A stretch of 64,000 bases of DNA from Thermohalobaculum sp039822785 (lineage in GTDB: Bacteria; Pseudomonadota; Alphaproteobacteria; Rhodobacterales; Rhodobacteraceae). The stretch covers positions 542,156 to 606,155 of the forward strand of contig JBCBMO010000002.1 in the NCBI GenBank assembly GCA_039822785.1, given 5' to 3'. The notes under the pieces were generated by a model. That model saw only the letters and a program-made list of their open reading frames with translations. It did no database searches and was not told the DNA's origin. A program made the position numbers and the translations under genes. Shown piece by piece: positions 10,558-18,640 of this stretch (positions within the stretch are counted from its first letter, which is position 1; each line of letters opens with the position of its first letter).

Positions 10558-12774
10558 ATGGACGGCGATATCAAATGCCCGTTCACCGGCCGCACGAACG
10601 TCGCGAACCGCGACTGGTGGCCCAACCAGCTCAATCTCAAGGTTCTGCACCAGAACTCCCCGCATGCCGATCCCATGGGGACGGCGTTCAGCTACCGCGA
10701 GGCCTTCAAGACCCTCGATCTGGACGCGGTGATGGAGGATCTGAAGGCGCTGATGACCGACAGCCAGGACTGGTGGCCGGCGGACTACGGGCACTACGGC
10801 GGCTTCATGATCCGCATGGCCTGGCATGCCGCGGGCACCTACCGCACGGCGGATGGGCGCGGCGGCGCCGGCACCGGCAACCAGCGCTTCGCCCCGCTCA
10901 ACTCCTGGCCCGATAACGGCAACCTCGACAAGGCGCGCCGCCTGCTCTGGCCGGTGAAGCAGAAGTACGGCGCCAAGCTCTCCTGGGCCGATCTCTACAT
11001 CCTGGCCGGCAATGCCGCGCTCGAGTCGATGGGCTTCAAGACCTTCGGCTTCGGCGGCGGGCGTGAGGACATCTGGGAGCCCGAGGAAGACATCTACTGG
11101 GGCTCGGAGAAGGAGTGGCTGCAGGTCAGCGGCGGCCCCGGCACCCGCTACACCGGCGAGCGCGTGCTCGAGAACCCGCTCGCGGCCGTGCAAATGGGCC
11201 TCATCTACGTCAATCCCGAGGGGCCGGACGGCAACCCGGACCCGCTCGCCTCGGCCCGCGACATCCGCGAGACCTTCGCGCGCATGGCGATGAACGACGA
11301 GGAGACGGTGGCGCTGACGGCCGGTGGCCACACCTTCGGCAAGGCGCATGGCGCCGGCGACGCCGATCTTGTGGGCGTCGAGCCCGAGGGCGGCGCGATC
11401 GAGGCGCAGGGCTTCGGCTGGACCTCCTCCTACAAGTCCGGCATGGGCGTCGATGCCATCACCAGCGGGATCGAGGGGCCCTGGACCCCCAACCCCATCG
11501 CCTGGGACAACGGCTATTTCGACATGCTCTTCGGCTATGAGTGGGAGCTGGTCAAAAGCCCGGCGGGCGCCTGGCAGTGGCACCCCAAGGACCTCAAGGA
11601 CGACGACCACGCGCCCCAGGTCGACGGCTCGGGCCAGAAGGTCACGGTCATGATGACCACCGCCGACATGGCGATGCGCATGGACCCGGCCTACGAGAAG
11701 ATCTCGCGCCGCTTCCACCAGAACCCGGCCGAATTCGCCGATGCCTTCGCCCGCGCCTGGTTCAAGCTGACCCACCGCGACATGGGCCCGAAGATCCGCT
11801 ACCTGGGCTCGCTGGTGCCGGACGAGGAGCTGATCTGGCAGGATCCGATCCCCGCCGTCGACCACCCGCTGATCGACAAGACGGACATCGCGGGTCTCGA
11901 GGCCGAGATCGCCGCGTCGGGCCTCAGCGTGTCCGATCTGGTCAAGACCGCCTGGGCCTCGGCCTCGACCTTCCGCGGCTCGGACCTGCGCGGCGGGGCG
12001 AACGGCGCCCGCATCCGCCTGGCCCCCATGAAGGACTGGGAGGTGAACGAGCCCACCAAGCTCGCCGGTGTGCTTGAGACGCTGGAGGGCATCCAGACCG
12101 CCTTCAACGCCGCGCAGTCGGGCGGCAAGAAGGTCTCGCTCGCCGATCTTATCGTCCTCGCCGGCGGTGTGGGCGTCGAGATGGCGGCAAAGGCCGCCGG
12201 CCATGCGGTGACCGTGCCCTTCACCCCCGGCCGCATGGATGCGACCGAGGCGCAGACCGACGCGGACAGCTTCGCGGTCATGGAGCCGGAGGCCGATGGT
12301 TTCCGTAACTTCCAGAAGGGCGCCTACACCATCTCGACCGAGGAGATGCTGGTCGACCGGGCGCAGCTCCTGACGCTGACCGCGCCGGAGATGACGGTGC
12401 TCGTCGGCGGCCTGCGCGTGCTCGACGCCAACCACGGCGGCGTCAAGCATGGCGTCCTCACCGACCGCCCGGGCGCCTTGACGACCGACTTCTTCGTCAA
12501 CCTGCTCGACATGGCCTATGAGTGGCGTGCCGCGGGCGACGAGGCGGAGGTCTACGAGGCCCGCGACCGCAAGACCGGCGAGGTCAAGTGGACCGGCACC
12601 CGCGCGGACCTGGTGTTCGGCTCGAACTCGATCCTGCGCGCGCAGGCCGAGGTCTATGCCTGCGCGGATGCCGAGGCGAAGTTCGTCACCGACTTCGTTG
12701 CCGCCTGGACCAAGGTCATGGAGCTGGACCGCTTCGACCTGGAAGAGACCGCCACGGCCCTGGCCGCCGAGTAA
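10558..12774 (+). CDS. katG: Catalase-peroxidase
   Basis: Bifunctional haem enzyme that removes hydrogen peroxide in the cytoplasm. The 738-residue length fits KatG, with the active N-terminal and the degenerate C-terminal peroxidase halves. Distal residues Arg86, Trp89 and His90 lie in MIRMAWHAAGTYR. The proximal His is about His258 in ALTAGGHTFGKAHG. Trp89, Tyr217 (GLIYVNPEG) and Met243 (FARMAMND) are spaced exactly as needed for the family's covalent Met-Tyr-Trp cofactor, so catalase activity is expected. I start at the ATG at 10558, with GGAG 8 nt upstream, rather than the longer frame. OxyR is encoded divergently and is the expected activator. Confidence 0.97.
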   Translation: MDGDIKCPFTGRTNVANRDWWPNQLNLKVLHQNSPHADPMGTAFSYREAFKTLDLDAVMEDLKALMTDSQDWWPADYGHYGGFMIRMAWHAAGTYRTADGRGGAGTGNQRFAPLNSWPDNGNLDKARRLLWPVKQKYGAKLSWADLYILAGNAALESMGFKTFGFGGGREDIWEPEEDIYWGSEKEWLQVSGGPGTRYTGERVLENPLAAVQMGLIYVNPEGPDGNPDPLASARDIRETFARMAMNDEETVALTAGGHTFGKAHGAGDADLVGVEPEGGAIEAQGFGWTSSYKSGMGVDAITSGIEGPWTPNPIAWDNGYFDMLFGYEWELVKSPAGAWQWHPKDLKDDDHAPQVDGSGQKVTVMMTTADMAMRMDPAYEKISRRFHQNPAEFADAFARAWFKLTHRDMGPKIRYLGSLVPDEELIWQDPIPAVDHPLIDKTDIAGLEAEIAASGLSVSDLVKTAWASASTFRGSDLRGGANGARIRLAPMKDWEVNEPTKLAGVLETLEGIQTAFNAAQSGGKKVSLADLIVLAGGVGVEMAAKAAGHAVTVPFTPGRMDATEAQTDADSFAVMEPEADGFRNFQKGAYTISTEEMLVDRAQLLTLTAPEMTVLVGGLRVLDANHGGVKHGVLTDRPGALTTDFFVNLLDMAYEWRAAGDEAEVYEARDRKTGEVKWTGTRADLVFGSNSILRAQAEVYACADAEAKFVTDFVAAWTKVMELDRFDLEETATALAAE

Positions 12775-12794
12775 ACGGCCGCCAATACGACATC

Positions 12795-12826
12795 GGCGCC
12801 GCTCCCTCGGGGGGCGGCGCTTTTCG
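12795..12826 (+). terminator. Rho-independent terminator of katG
   Basis: A perfect 7-bp GC stem (GCGCCGC 12796-12802 with GCGGCGC 12814-12820) with an 11-nt loop is followed by TTTT. It lies 22 nt after the katG stop and before the convergent acetyltransferase gene. Confidence 0.8.
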
Positions 12827-12844
12827 TTCCGGCACTCGTGACGT

Positions 12845-13663
12845 TCAGTGGCGGTCGCCGCTCTCGCGGTTCGCGGCATCGATCCAGGCGGTGGCGAAGG
12901 TCACCAAGGGGGCATAGGCGCAGAGGCGCACCGAGGCCTCGCCCAGCATTCCGATCCTCACCGCCCCGGTATCCTCAAAGGCGGCGCCCACCTGCGGAAA
13001 AAGCCGGTTGAGATCGTCCGCGACATCCGGTGTCTCCACCCAGGGCGCATCGCCCGGCCCGGATTTGAAGCGCCGCACCTTCGTGCGCATAGTCAGCGCT
13101 AAGCCTTCGGCGGTGTGTAGCACCGTGCAGCGGTTCCAGCCGACGCCGATCAGCAGCATCTTCATCCCCGGCCGCGCGCGCAGCCTTCCCAGCGGACTGT
13201 CGGCACCCGTCGCCCAGGCCAGCGGATGCTCCTTCACATACTCGGCCGCCTCGGCGCCGTTCAGACAGATCGAGGTCGTGGGATGATCGCTCCGCCGCGT
13301 CCCGGGCCAGGTCCGAAAGGTCTCCGCGATCGCCCCCATGCCCGCAGCGGGGGAGGTCCGCGGGTCGAAGCCGAGGACCGCCTGCTCCACCGCCTCAACC
13401 GCCGCGGGGGACAGGGACGACCTCGACAGCTCCTCCGGAAACGCTGCATCGGGGGAGAAGCCCGGCATGCCGATCAGCCCCCCGGGCCCGACCGCGTCCA
13501 TGAGCGCCTGCACCACCGCGCGCGCCCCGCCGACGGTCGGCCCGATCGCGCGCATGGAGGCATGGACAAAGACCCCGTCCCCCGCCTCGATGCCGAGCGC
13601 GCCCAGATCGCGGGTCAGCGAGGCGACCGTCGCGGGCATCTGCCCGACATCCGCGGTGCTCAT
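12845..13663 (-). CDS. AAC(3)-family N-acetyltransferase
   Basis: A 272-residue member of the aminoglycoside 3-N-acetyltransferase (Antibiotic_NAT) family. It shows VFVHASMRAIGPTVGGARAVV at the acetyl-CoA site, MPGFSPDAAFP, the DHPTTSICLNG region with the likely catalytic His, and VGWNRCTVLHTAEGLA. The start ATG at 13663 overlaps the stop of the DegT aminotransferase gene by ATGA, indicating translational coupling. That context argues for acetylation of an amino group produced by the aminotransferase on a sugar or small metabolite, rather than a dedicated resistance enzyme. Resistance cannot be judged from sequence. Confidence 0.82.
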   Translation of the reverse strand: MSTADVGQMPATVASLTRDLGALGIEAGDGVFVHASMRAIGPTVGGARAVVQALMDAVGPGGLIGMPGFSPDAAFPEELSRSSLSPAAVEAVEQAVLGFDPRTSPAAGMGAIAETFRTWPGTRRSDHPTTSICLNGAEAAEYVKEHPLAWATGADSPLGRLRARPGMKMLLIGVGWNRCTVLHTAEGLALTMRTKVRRFKSGPGDAPWVETPDVADDLNRLFPQVGAAFEDTGAVRIGMLGEASVRLCAYAPLVTFATAWIDAANRESGDRH

Positions 13664-14880
13664 GCGGGGGCAGCGGCGCGCCCTTCGCTCGGCGCCTGCA
13701 GGGCGGTCGCGCAGTCGGCGATGATCCGGGCGATGAGCGCGCAGTCCGCGGCGCTGAAGGTGAGCGGCAGGCGCATGTCGAAGAGACGCGACAGGATCGC
13801 ATCGGTGCGCGGCAGGGCCTGGGGCGCAAGATAGGCCCAGCTCTGATGCGCCGAGGTATAGCCATGGGGCTGCGGCGCGCCGAACCACTTGAGCTCGACC
13901 CCCCGCGCCTTGGTCGCCGCGAGGAAGTCGCTCACCGCGCCCTCCGGCAGCGCTGGCAGGCGGAACTGGATCGAGCTGCCCACATGCGTCTCGGCAGCCG
14001 GGATGGCGCGCAGCACGAGGCCGGGCACGCCGCTGAGCCCGGCCTCCACCGTCCGGTAGAGCGCGTCCCAACGGGCGACCTGGGCATCGAGCGCCGCGAG
14101 TTGCGGGCGCAGGATCGCCGCGCGCAAATTGTCCATCCGGCTGGAGCAGTTCGGCATCTCCAGCCGGGCGTCGCCAAAGGCCTCTGCGCCCGGCGCCGCG
14201 AGATGGCGGTCATAGAGCATGTAGCTGCCGGAGCGGATGACGGCGCGGGCCATCAGGTCGGGGTCGGCGGTCGTCAGAAACCCGCCCTCGCCAGAATTCA
14301 GGTGCTTGTAGGTCTGGGTCGAGAAGCAGCCGATCGCGCCGAAGGTACCCGAGGGCCTCCCGTCCCAGGCCGCTCCCATGGTATGCGCGCAGTCTTCGAT
14401 GAGGGTCAGCCCCAGCCGGGCGCAGAGCGCGCTGACGGCCCGCATATCCGCCAGATGCCCGCGCATATGGCTCAGCAGCAGGACCTTGGCGCCGTTGGCC
14501 TGCGCCTTCGCCTCCAGATCGGCGAGGTCGATGGTCAGATCCTCCGCCGTCTCCACCAGCACGCCGCGGCCCCCGGCGGCGGCGATGGCCCCGGGCACGG
14601 GCGACAGGGTGAAGGCGTTCGACAGCACGGGCGCACCCGGCGCGAGACCCACGGCGCCGAGCGCGATCTGCATCGCCGTCCCGCCGGAGGTCGTGGCCAG
14701 GCAATAGGGCACGCCGAGCGACGCGGCGAACTCCTGCTCCAGGAGTGCGGTCTCCCCGGCCTCTCCCGCTGCGGTGTTGTAGCGGTGGAGGCGACCCGAG
14801 CGCATGACCGCCACCGCCGCCTCGATCGCCGCCTCGGGGATCGGCTCCTGCTGGGTGAAGCTGCCCTCGAACCGTTCCAT
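13660..14880 (-). CDS. DegT/DnrJ/EryC1/StrS-family PLP aminotransferase
   Basis: Sugar-type aminotransferase of 406 residues from the ATG at 14880 (MERFEGSFTQQEPIPEAAI). A frame extending to 14937 exists, but the preferred ATG has GAGG/GGAG-like sequence upstream. The family features are LATTSGGTAMQIAL, the cofactor-binding EDCAHTMGAAWDGRPSG, and the PLP lysine in STQTYKHLNSGEGGFL. Members transfer an amino group to keto-sugars or to cyclic intermediates in surface polysaccharide or secondary metabolism. Its stop overlaps the start of the AAC(3)-like gene, so the two probably act in sequence. No glycosyltransferase or nucleotide-sugar genes flank the pair, and the substrate is open. Confidence 0.87.
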   Translation of the reverse strand: MERFEGSFTQQEPIPEAAIEAAVAVMRSGRLHRYNTAAGEAGETALLEQEFAASLGVPYCLATTSGGTAMQIALGAVGLAPGAPVLSNAFTLSPVPGAIAAAGGRGVLVETAEDLTIDLADLEAKAQANGAKVLLLSHMRGHLADMRAVSALCARLGLTLIEDCAHTMGAAWDGRPSGTFGAIGCFSTQTYKHLNSGEGGFLTTADPDLMARAVIRSGSYMLYDRHLAAPGAEAFGDARLEMPNCSSRMDNLRAAILRPQLAALDAQVARWDALYRTVEAGLSGVPGLVLRAIPAAETHVGSSIQFRLPALPEGAVSDFLAATKARGVELKWFGAPQPHGYTSAHQSWAYLAPQALPRTDAILSRLFDMRLPLTFSAADCALIARIIADCATALQAPSEGRAAAPA

Positions 14881-14992
14881 CGCCTCGCTCCGCGCTAACC
14901 TTGGGGTCAAGAAAGCAGGTTGGGGCGGATCGGGCAACGCAGCGGCACCATCGCGACCGCCGCGCAGCGAAAACCACCAATTTGAACGGCGT

Positions 14993-15499
14993 TCAAGACG
15001 GCGGTTTGGTCACGATCCGGCTGGCGAGCGTCGAGAGCACCGCCTCGGCCTCATAGACGTTCGGGTCGCCCGCGACCGCCTCGGCGCTCAATACCTGGAT
15101 CTCCATGTAGGCGGTGTAGCGGGTGATCGGCTGGGCGTTCACCACGCCGCCAAAGCCCAGGGTGTTGCGGTGAAACAGGAAGCCTGCGCCCACGCCAAGG
15201 CCGCTGCCGACGAACCGCGTCTGCGGCTCGGTCTCTCGGTCGACGATGCGGAACTGCGCGGCGTCCTGCTCCTTGGTGATCTCGGCGGCGCGGAACAGCA
15301 GGTAATCCTCCACCGTCGCGCGCGGCGTGCTGGAGTTGCCGTCGAAGGAGACCCGCCATCGGTCCTGGGTGAGCTTCTGCGAGGCATAGCCGTCGCGCCC
15401 ATCCTCAGCCGCCTGATAGGGGGTCGGCGTGGTGCAGGCCGCCAGCAGCAGCACGACGGCAATGCCGCCAAACCGGATCAGCGAAGGTCGGTCGATCAT
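14993..15499 (-). CDS. CC0125/CC1285-type lipoprotein of unknown function
   Basis: A 168-residue secreted lipoprotein. The signal peptide is followed by a lipobox ending VVLLLAACTTP, with lipidation expected at the Cys near residue 22. The mature part contains FRAAEITKEQDAAQFRIVD and GFGGVVNAQPITRYTAYMEI, reminiscent of the alphaproteobacterial CC0125/CC1285 lipoprotein family. I use the ATG at 15499, preceded by GGGAG at 8 nt; a GTG at 15520 in frame is the alternative. It is probably anchored to the periplasmic side of the outer membrane. No biochemical role can be assigned. Confidence 0.72.
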   Translation of the reverse strand: MIDRPSLIRFGGIAVVLLLAACTTPTPYQAAEDGRDGYASQKLTQDRWRVSFDGNSSTPRATVEDYLLFRAAEITKEQDAAQFRIVDRETEPQTRFVGSGLGVGAGFLFHRNTLGFGGVVNAQPITRYTAYMEIQVLSAEAVAGDPNVYEAEAVLSTLASRIVTKPPS

Positions 15500-15583
15500 C
15501 CCGATAACTCCCAAAGACACGCGCGCATCCTAGCCTGAACGATGCTGGGGAGGATCCACGTCGCGGCGGTCCAGCGATTGTGA

Positions 15584-16228
15584 TCAGCGCTTTGCGGCGG
15601 GTGCCGGGGTCAGATCCGCGACCTGCTCGGGCGTCAGGGGGCGGCGCCTGAGGCCCCGGGTCAGGAGATCGAGGCGGGCGGTCGCCTCCAGCTCTTCCAT
15701 GGCGAAGACGGCCTTCTCCAGCGTCGTGCCCGCCACAACCGGGCCGTGGTTGGCGAGGAGGACGGCGGCGAAGCGACCCTCAAGCGCGCGCACCGCCGTG
15801 CCCATGGCCGGGTCGCCCGGGCGGAAGTAGGGCAGCAAGCGCACGCGCCCGACCAGCATGACCGAATAGGCGGTCAGCGCCGGCACCACATCCTCGGGGT
15901 CGATGTCCTCGAGGATCGAGAGGGCCGTCGAGTGGGCGCTGTGCAGATGCACGACCGCGCCCGTAGCGTCGCGCGTGTCATAGAACGCGGTGTGCAGCGG
16001 CACTTCCTTGGTGGGCTGCGGCCCCCCGAGATGCCGGCCATCGGGCGCCAGATGCGCGAGATCGGTGGGATCGAGCCTGCCGAGCGCCGCACCGGTGGGG
16101 GTGACCAGCAGGCTGCCGTCCTCCAGCCTGGCGGAGATGTTGCCGGAGGAGCCATGCGTCAGGCCACGGTCGTAGAGCGACCGGGACCAGAAGCAGATGT
16201 CCTCGCGCAGCTTCGCCTCGGCGCTCAT
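15584..16228 (-). CDS. otnC: 3-oxo-tetronate 4-phosphate decarboxylase (class II aldolase family)
   Basis: Zn-dependent class II aldolase/adducin-fold protein of 214 residues. Signatures are THGSSGNISARLEDGSLLVTPTG for phosphate and substrate binding, VVHLHSAHSTALS with two metal histidines, and ANHGPVVAG with the third. Its start overlaps the stop of the otnK-like gene (16225-16228, ATGA). OtnK/OtnC pairs phosphorylate a 3-oxo-tetronate and decarboxylate it to dihydroxyacetone phosphate, feeding glycolysis. The assignment rests on this pairing; the aldolase fold alone would allow other sugar-phosphate substrates. Confidence 0.85.
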   Translation of the reverse strand: MSAEAKLREDICFWSRSLYDRGLTHGSSGNISARLEDGSLLVTPTGAALGRLDPTDLAHLAPDGRHLGGPQPTKEVPLHTAFYDTRDATGAVVHLHSAHSTALSILEDIDPEDVVPALTAYSVMLVGRVRLLPYFRPGDPAMGTAVRALEGRFAAVLLANHGPVVAGTTLEKAVFAMEELEATARLDLLTRGLRRRPLTPEQVADLTPAPAAKR

Positions 16229-17466
16229 CCCCGGCCCTCCAGCGCACGCGCGGCCTTGGCGAAGAAATCCGCCGCGCCGAAGTTGCCGGACTTCAGGGTG
16301 AGCGCGCAGGCGCTCTCAGGGTCGAAGAGGGCGGGCACGCCGGGGTCGATCTCGGGGCCTACCTGCAGCGCCGCGGGCGCCAGCGCCTCCACGATCGCGC
16401 CGGAGGTCTCGCCGCCTGCGCAGATGAAGCGGGTCACCCCGCGGGCCGCCAGGAGCGTGGCGGTGTCGGAGAGAAGCTCCTCGATCGCCGCTGCGACCCG
16501 CGCCTTGCCGAAGCGGGCCTGGGCGGCGGCGACGGCCTCGGCGGTGTCGGCGCTGGCGACCAGCGGCACACCGTCCTGGCGGGCCATGACCCAGTCGGCC
16601 AGAACCGCCGCGTCGACACTGCCGTCGAGCACAGCTTCGGGGGCGACGCGCAGCACGGGCTCGCCCGCGCTCTCATGCGCGGCGATCTGGCCCTGAGTGG
16701 CCTGGGAGACCGAGCCCGCAAGGGCCACCACCGGGCCCGGGGCGCCGCGCCAGGCTTGGGCCGCGCAGTGAGCGGGGGTCCCCAGGTGCAGCGCCGGCAG
16801 GCCCAGCGCGATGCCGGAGCCGCCCGTGAGCAGCACATGCTTGGCCGTCGCAGCGCCGATGCGCCGAAGATCCTCGTCCTCGATCGCGTCGAGTAGCACG
16901 AGATGCCCGTCCTCGGCAGCCAGGGCGGCGCCGAGATCGCCCGAGCGCACCCGGTCGAGGCCGATCCAGCTCACCGGACGGCGGCTTTGGCGCGCCAAGA
17001 CCCGGCGCAGGTCGGGGTCGGTCATGGGGGTCAGCGGATGCGTAGCCATCCCCGTCTCAGACAGCAGGCGGTCGCCGACAAAGAGATGCCCCATGAAGAC
17101 CCGGCGCCCGGTCGCCGGAAAGGCGGGGCAGACGGGCACGGCGCCGGCGCCCAGACGATCCGCCAGCGCCTCGGTCACTGGGCCGATGTTGCCGGTGTCG
17201 GTGCTGTCGAAGGTGGAGCAGACCTTATAGACGAACTGCCGCGCGCCCTGGTCGAGCAGCCACTCCAATGTCTCGAGAGCGCTTCGCATGGCTGTCTCGA
17301 CCGGTGCGGTCCGGCACTTGAGGGCGACGACGCCTGCCTCGACCGTCGGCTCAGCCGGGGCGCGCGGCGAAGTGCAGTAGAGCGCGGTCTGCATCCCTTC
17401 CTGGGCCAGCGTGTTCGCGATGTCGGAGGCGCCGGTGAAGTCATCGGCGATGACGCCCAGGATCAT
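16225..17466 (-). CDS. otnK: 3-oxo-tetronate kinase (DUF1537/four-carbon acid sugar kinase)
   Basis: Four-carbon acid-sugar kinase of 413 residues. The N-terminal substrate domain starts ILGVIADDFTGASDIANTLA, with the hallmark DDFTGA. The C-terminal nucleotide-binding domain has TRFICAGGETSGAIVEAL. It should phosphorylate a 3-oxo-tetronate for the decarboxylase encoded immediately downstream. The ATG at 17466 overlaps the stop of the MBL-fold gene by ATGA, so five minus-strand catabolic genes are tightly packed. DUF1537 proteins also act on threonate or erythronate, and the exact stereochemistry cannot be read from sequence. Confidence 0.87.
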   Translation of the reverse strand: MILGVIADDFTGASDIANTLAQEGMQTALYCTSPRAPAEPTVEAGVVALKCRTAPVETAMRSALETLEWLLDQGARQFVYKVCSTFDSTDTGNIGPVTEALADRLGAGAVPVCPAFPATGRRVFMGHLFVGDRLLSETGMATHPLTPMTDPDLRRVLARQSRRPVSWIGLDRVRSGDLGAALAAEDGHLVLLDAIEDEDLRRIGAATAKHVLLTGGSGIALGLPALHLGTPAHCAAQAWRGAPGPVVALAGSVSQATQGQIAAHESAGEPVLRVAPEAVLDGSVDAAVLADWVMARQDGVPLVASADTAEAVAAAQARFGKARVAAAIEELLSDTATLLAARGVTRFICAGGETSGAIVEALAPAALQVGPEIDPGVPALFDPESACALTLKSGNFGAADFFAKAARALEGRG

Positions 17467-18308
17467 GCGCCAAGCTCCGCGAGGTAGGTGCCCAGAGCCT
17501 CGTGCGGCGCCACATCCAGCCGGTGGACTGCGGCGCCCTCCGCGTCCCCCGCCACCAGCGGGAAGTAGCGGCGCACCAGCGGGTCATGGCCGGGGACGAC
17601 CATGGCAGGCCCCTCGGCCAGCGTCGGCAGGCGGGCAAAACCGGCGATCATCGCCTCTGCGTCCACGACGATGGGGAAGAGCTTTCCGGCGGCCCAATTC
17701 TCATAGAAGTGCGAGGCGTCGGAGGCGAGGACCAGCCAGCCCCGCGCCGTGAGCACGCGCACGGCCTGCAGGCCGCGAGAGTGGCCGCCGATGGCCGCGA
17801 CCTCGACCCCCGGCGCGACGTGGCCATCGCCGTCGTGGAACACCACACGGCCGGAGAAGACGTGGCGAACCATGTCGCAGACATGCTCGGCCGTGAAGGG
17901 GTGGCTCAGGGCACCGCTGCACATGCAGGGGCCGGTGGCATAGGCCATCTCGGCGGCCTGCAGGTGAAAGCGCGCGGCGGGGAACCGGGTCAGCGCGCCT
18001 GCGTGGTCATAGTGCAGATGGGTGACGATCACCGTGTCGACGGCCTCCGCCTCGACGCCGAAGTCGCGCAGGCACACCACCGGATCGCGCAGGATGGGGC
18101 GGTCGCGCCGCGCCCCCTCCGCCGCGTCGTAGCCCGTATCCACGACGATGGTGCGATCGCCGCTGCGCAGCACCCAGAGGAAATAGTCGATCGTGTGCTC
18201 GCTGGCGTGATCGTCGAACAGGAAGCTGTCCGCGCGCACCCGCCCACCGGCCCGGGTGGCGTACTTCAGCGCATAGACCTCCCAGACACCGGTTGGGGCC
18301 ATCGTCAT
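17463..18308 (-). CDS. MBL-fold lactonase-like hydrolase (N-acyl homoserine lactonase family)
   Basis: Metallo-beta-lactamase-fold hydrolase of 281 residues. The dinuclear Zn motif is intact (VIVTHLHYDHAGAL), with further metal ligands in AAIGGHSRGLQ, VLASDASHFYENW and VVPGHDP. Sequence style is that of the AiiA/AttM lactonase group. Inside a sugar-acid operon, opening of an aldonolactone is at least as likely as AHL cleavage. The start is the ATG at 18308, overlapping the upstream stop (ATGA), and its own stop overlaps the otnK start, so it is translationally coupled on both sides. Confidence 0.83.
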   Translation of the reverse strand: MTMAPTGVWEVYALKYATRAGGRVRADSFLFDDHASEHTIDYFLWVLRSGDRTIVVDTGYDAAEGARRDRPILRDPVVCLRDFGVEAEAVDTVIVTHLHYDHAGALTRFPAARFHLQAAEMAYATGPCMCSGALSHPFTAEHVCDMVRHVFSGRVVFHDGDGHVAPGVEVAAIGGHSRGLQAVRVLTARGWLVLASDASHFYENWAAGKLFPIVVDAEAMIAGFARLPTLAEGPAMVVPGHDPLVRRYFPLVAGDAEGAAVHRLDVAPHEALGTYLAELGA

Positions 18309-18595
18309 GGTTCGCGGGTCTCCCAACACTTCAGCACCCGCGCGGCGACGAGCGGTTCAACGGCTGCGGCGAAGGCCCTGAAGTGGCTCGACGCCAGATG
18401 CGCCTCGAAGGCCTGCTCCGAGGTGTAGATCTCGTACAGATAGACTGTGTCGGGCTGACCCTTTCCCGTCCAGATTTCGAAGACGGTGCAGCCTTCCTCA
18501 AGCCGCAGGCTATCGTCGCGTTGTTGGCGCATCCGCGGCATGAACGCCTCGGCCGCGCCGGGGTGAAGCGTAAAATCTACCGTGACGCAGTACAT
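18305..18595 (-). CDS. Antibiotic-biosynthesis monooxygenase (ABM) domain protein
   Basis: Small dimeric alpha+beta-barrel protein of 96 residues. The pattern LEEGCTVFEIWTGKGQPDTVYLYEIYTSEQAFEAH and SSHFRAFAAAVEPLV is typical of ABM/LsrG-like domains. Family members include quinol monooxygenases and the AI-2 isomerase LsrG. AGGAGG lies 5 nt before the ATG at 18595. Its stop overlaps the start of the lactonase-like gene. In this operon a cofactor-free isomerisation or oxidation of a small keto-acid is a reasonable guess, but no specific activity is proven. Confidence 0.8.
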   Translation of the reverse strand: MYCVTVDFTLHPGAAEAFMPRMRQQRDDSLRLEEGCTVFEIWTGKGQPDTVYLYEIYTSEQAFEAHLASSHFRAFAAAVEPLVAARVLKCWETREP

Positions 18596-18640
18596 CCGTT
18601 CCTCCTCACAGGTGTTCCTCCTTCTGGAAGGACGTTGGCG

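Noticed and set aside
10441..12879. 812-codon antisense frame opposite katG
   Set aside because: KatG on the plus strand carries all catalytic residues; the antisense product has no recognisable domain and typical shadow composition.
12845..13663. Calling the AAC(3) protein an aminoglycoside resistance gene
   Set aside because: Family membership alone does not prove resistance, and the coupling to a DegT aminotransferase suggests a metabolic role.
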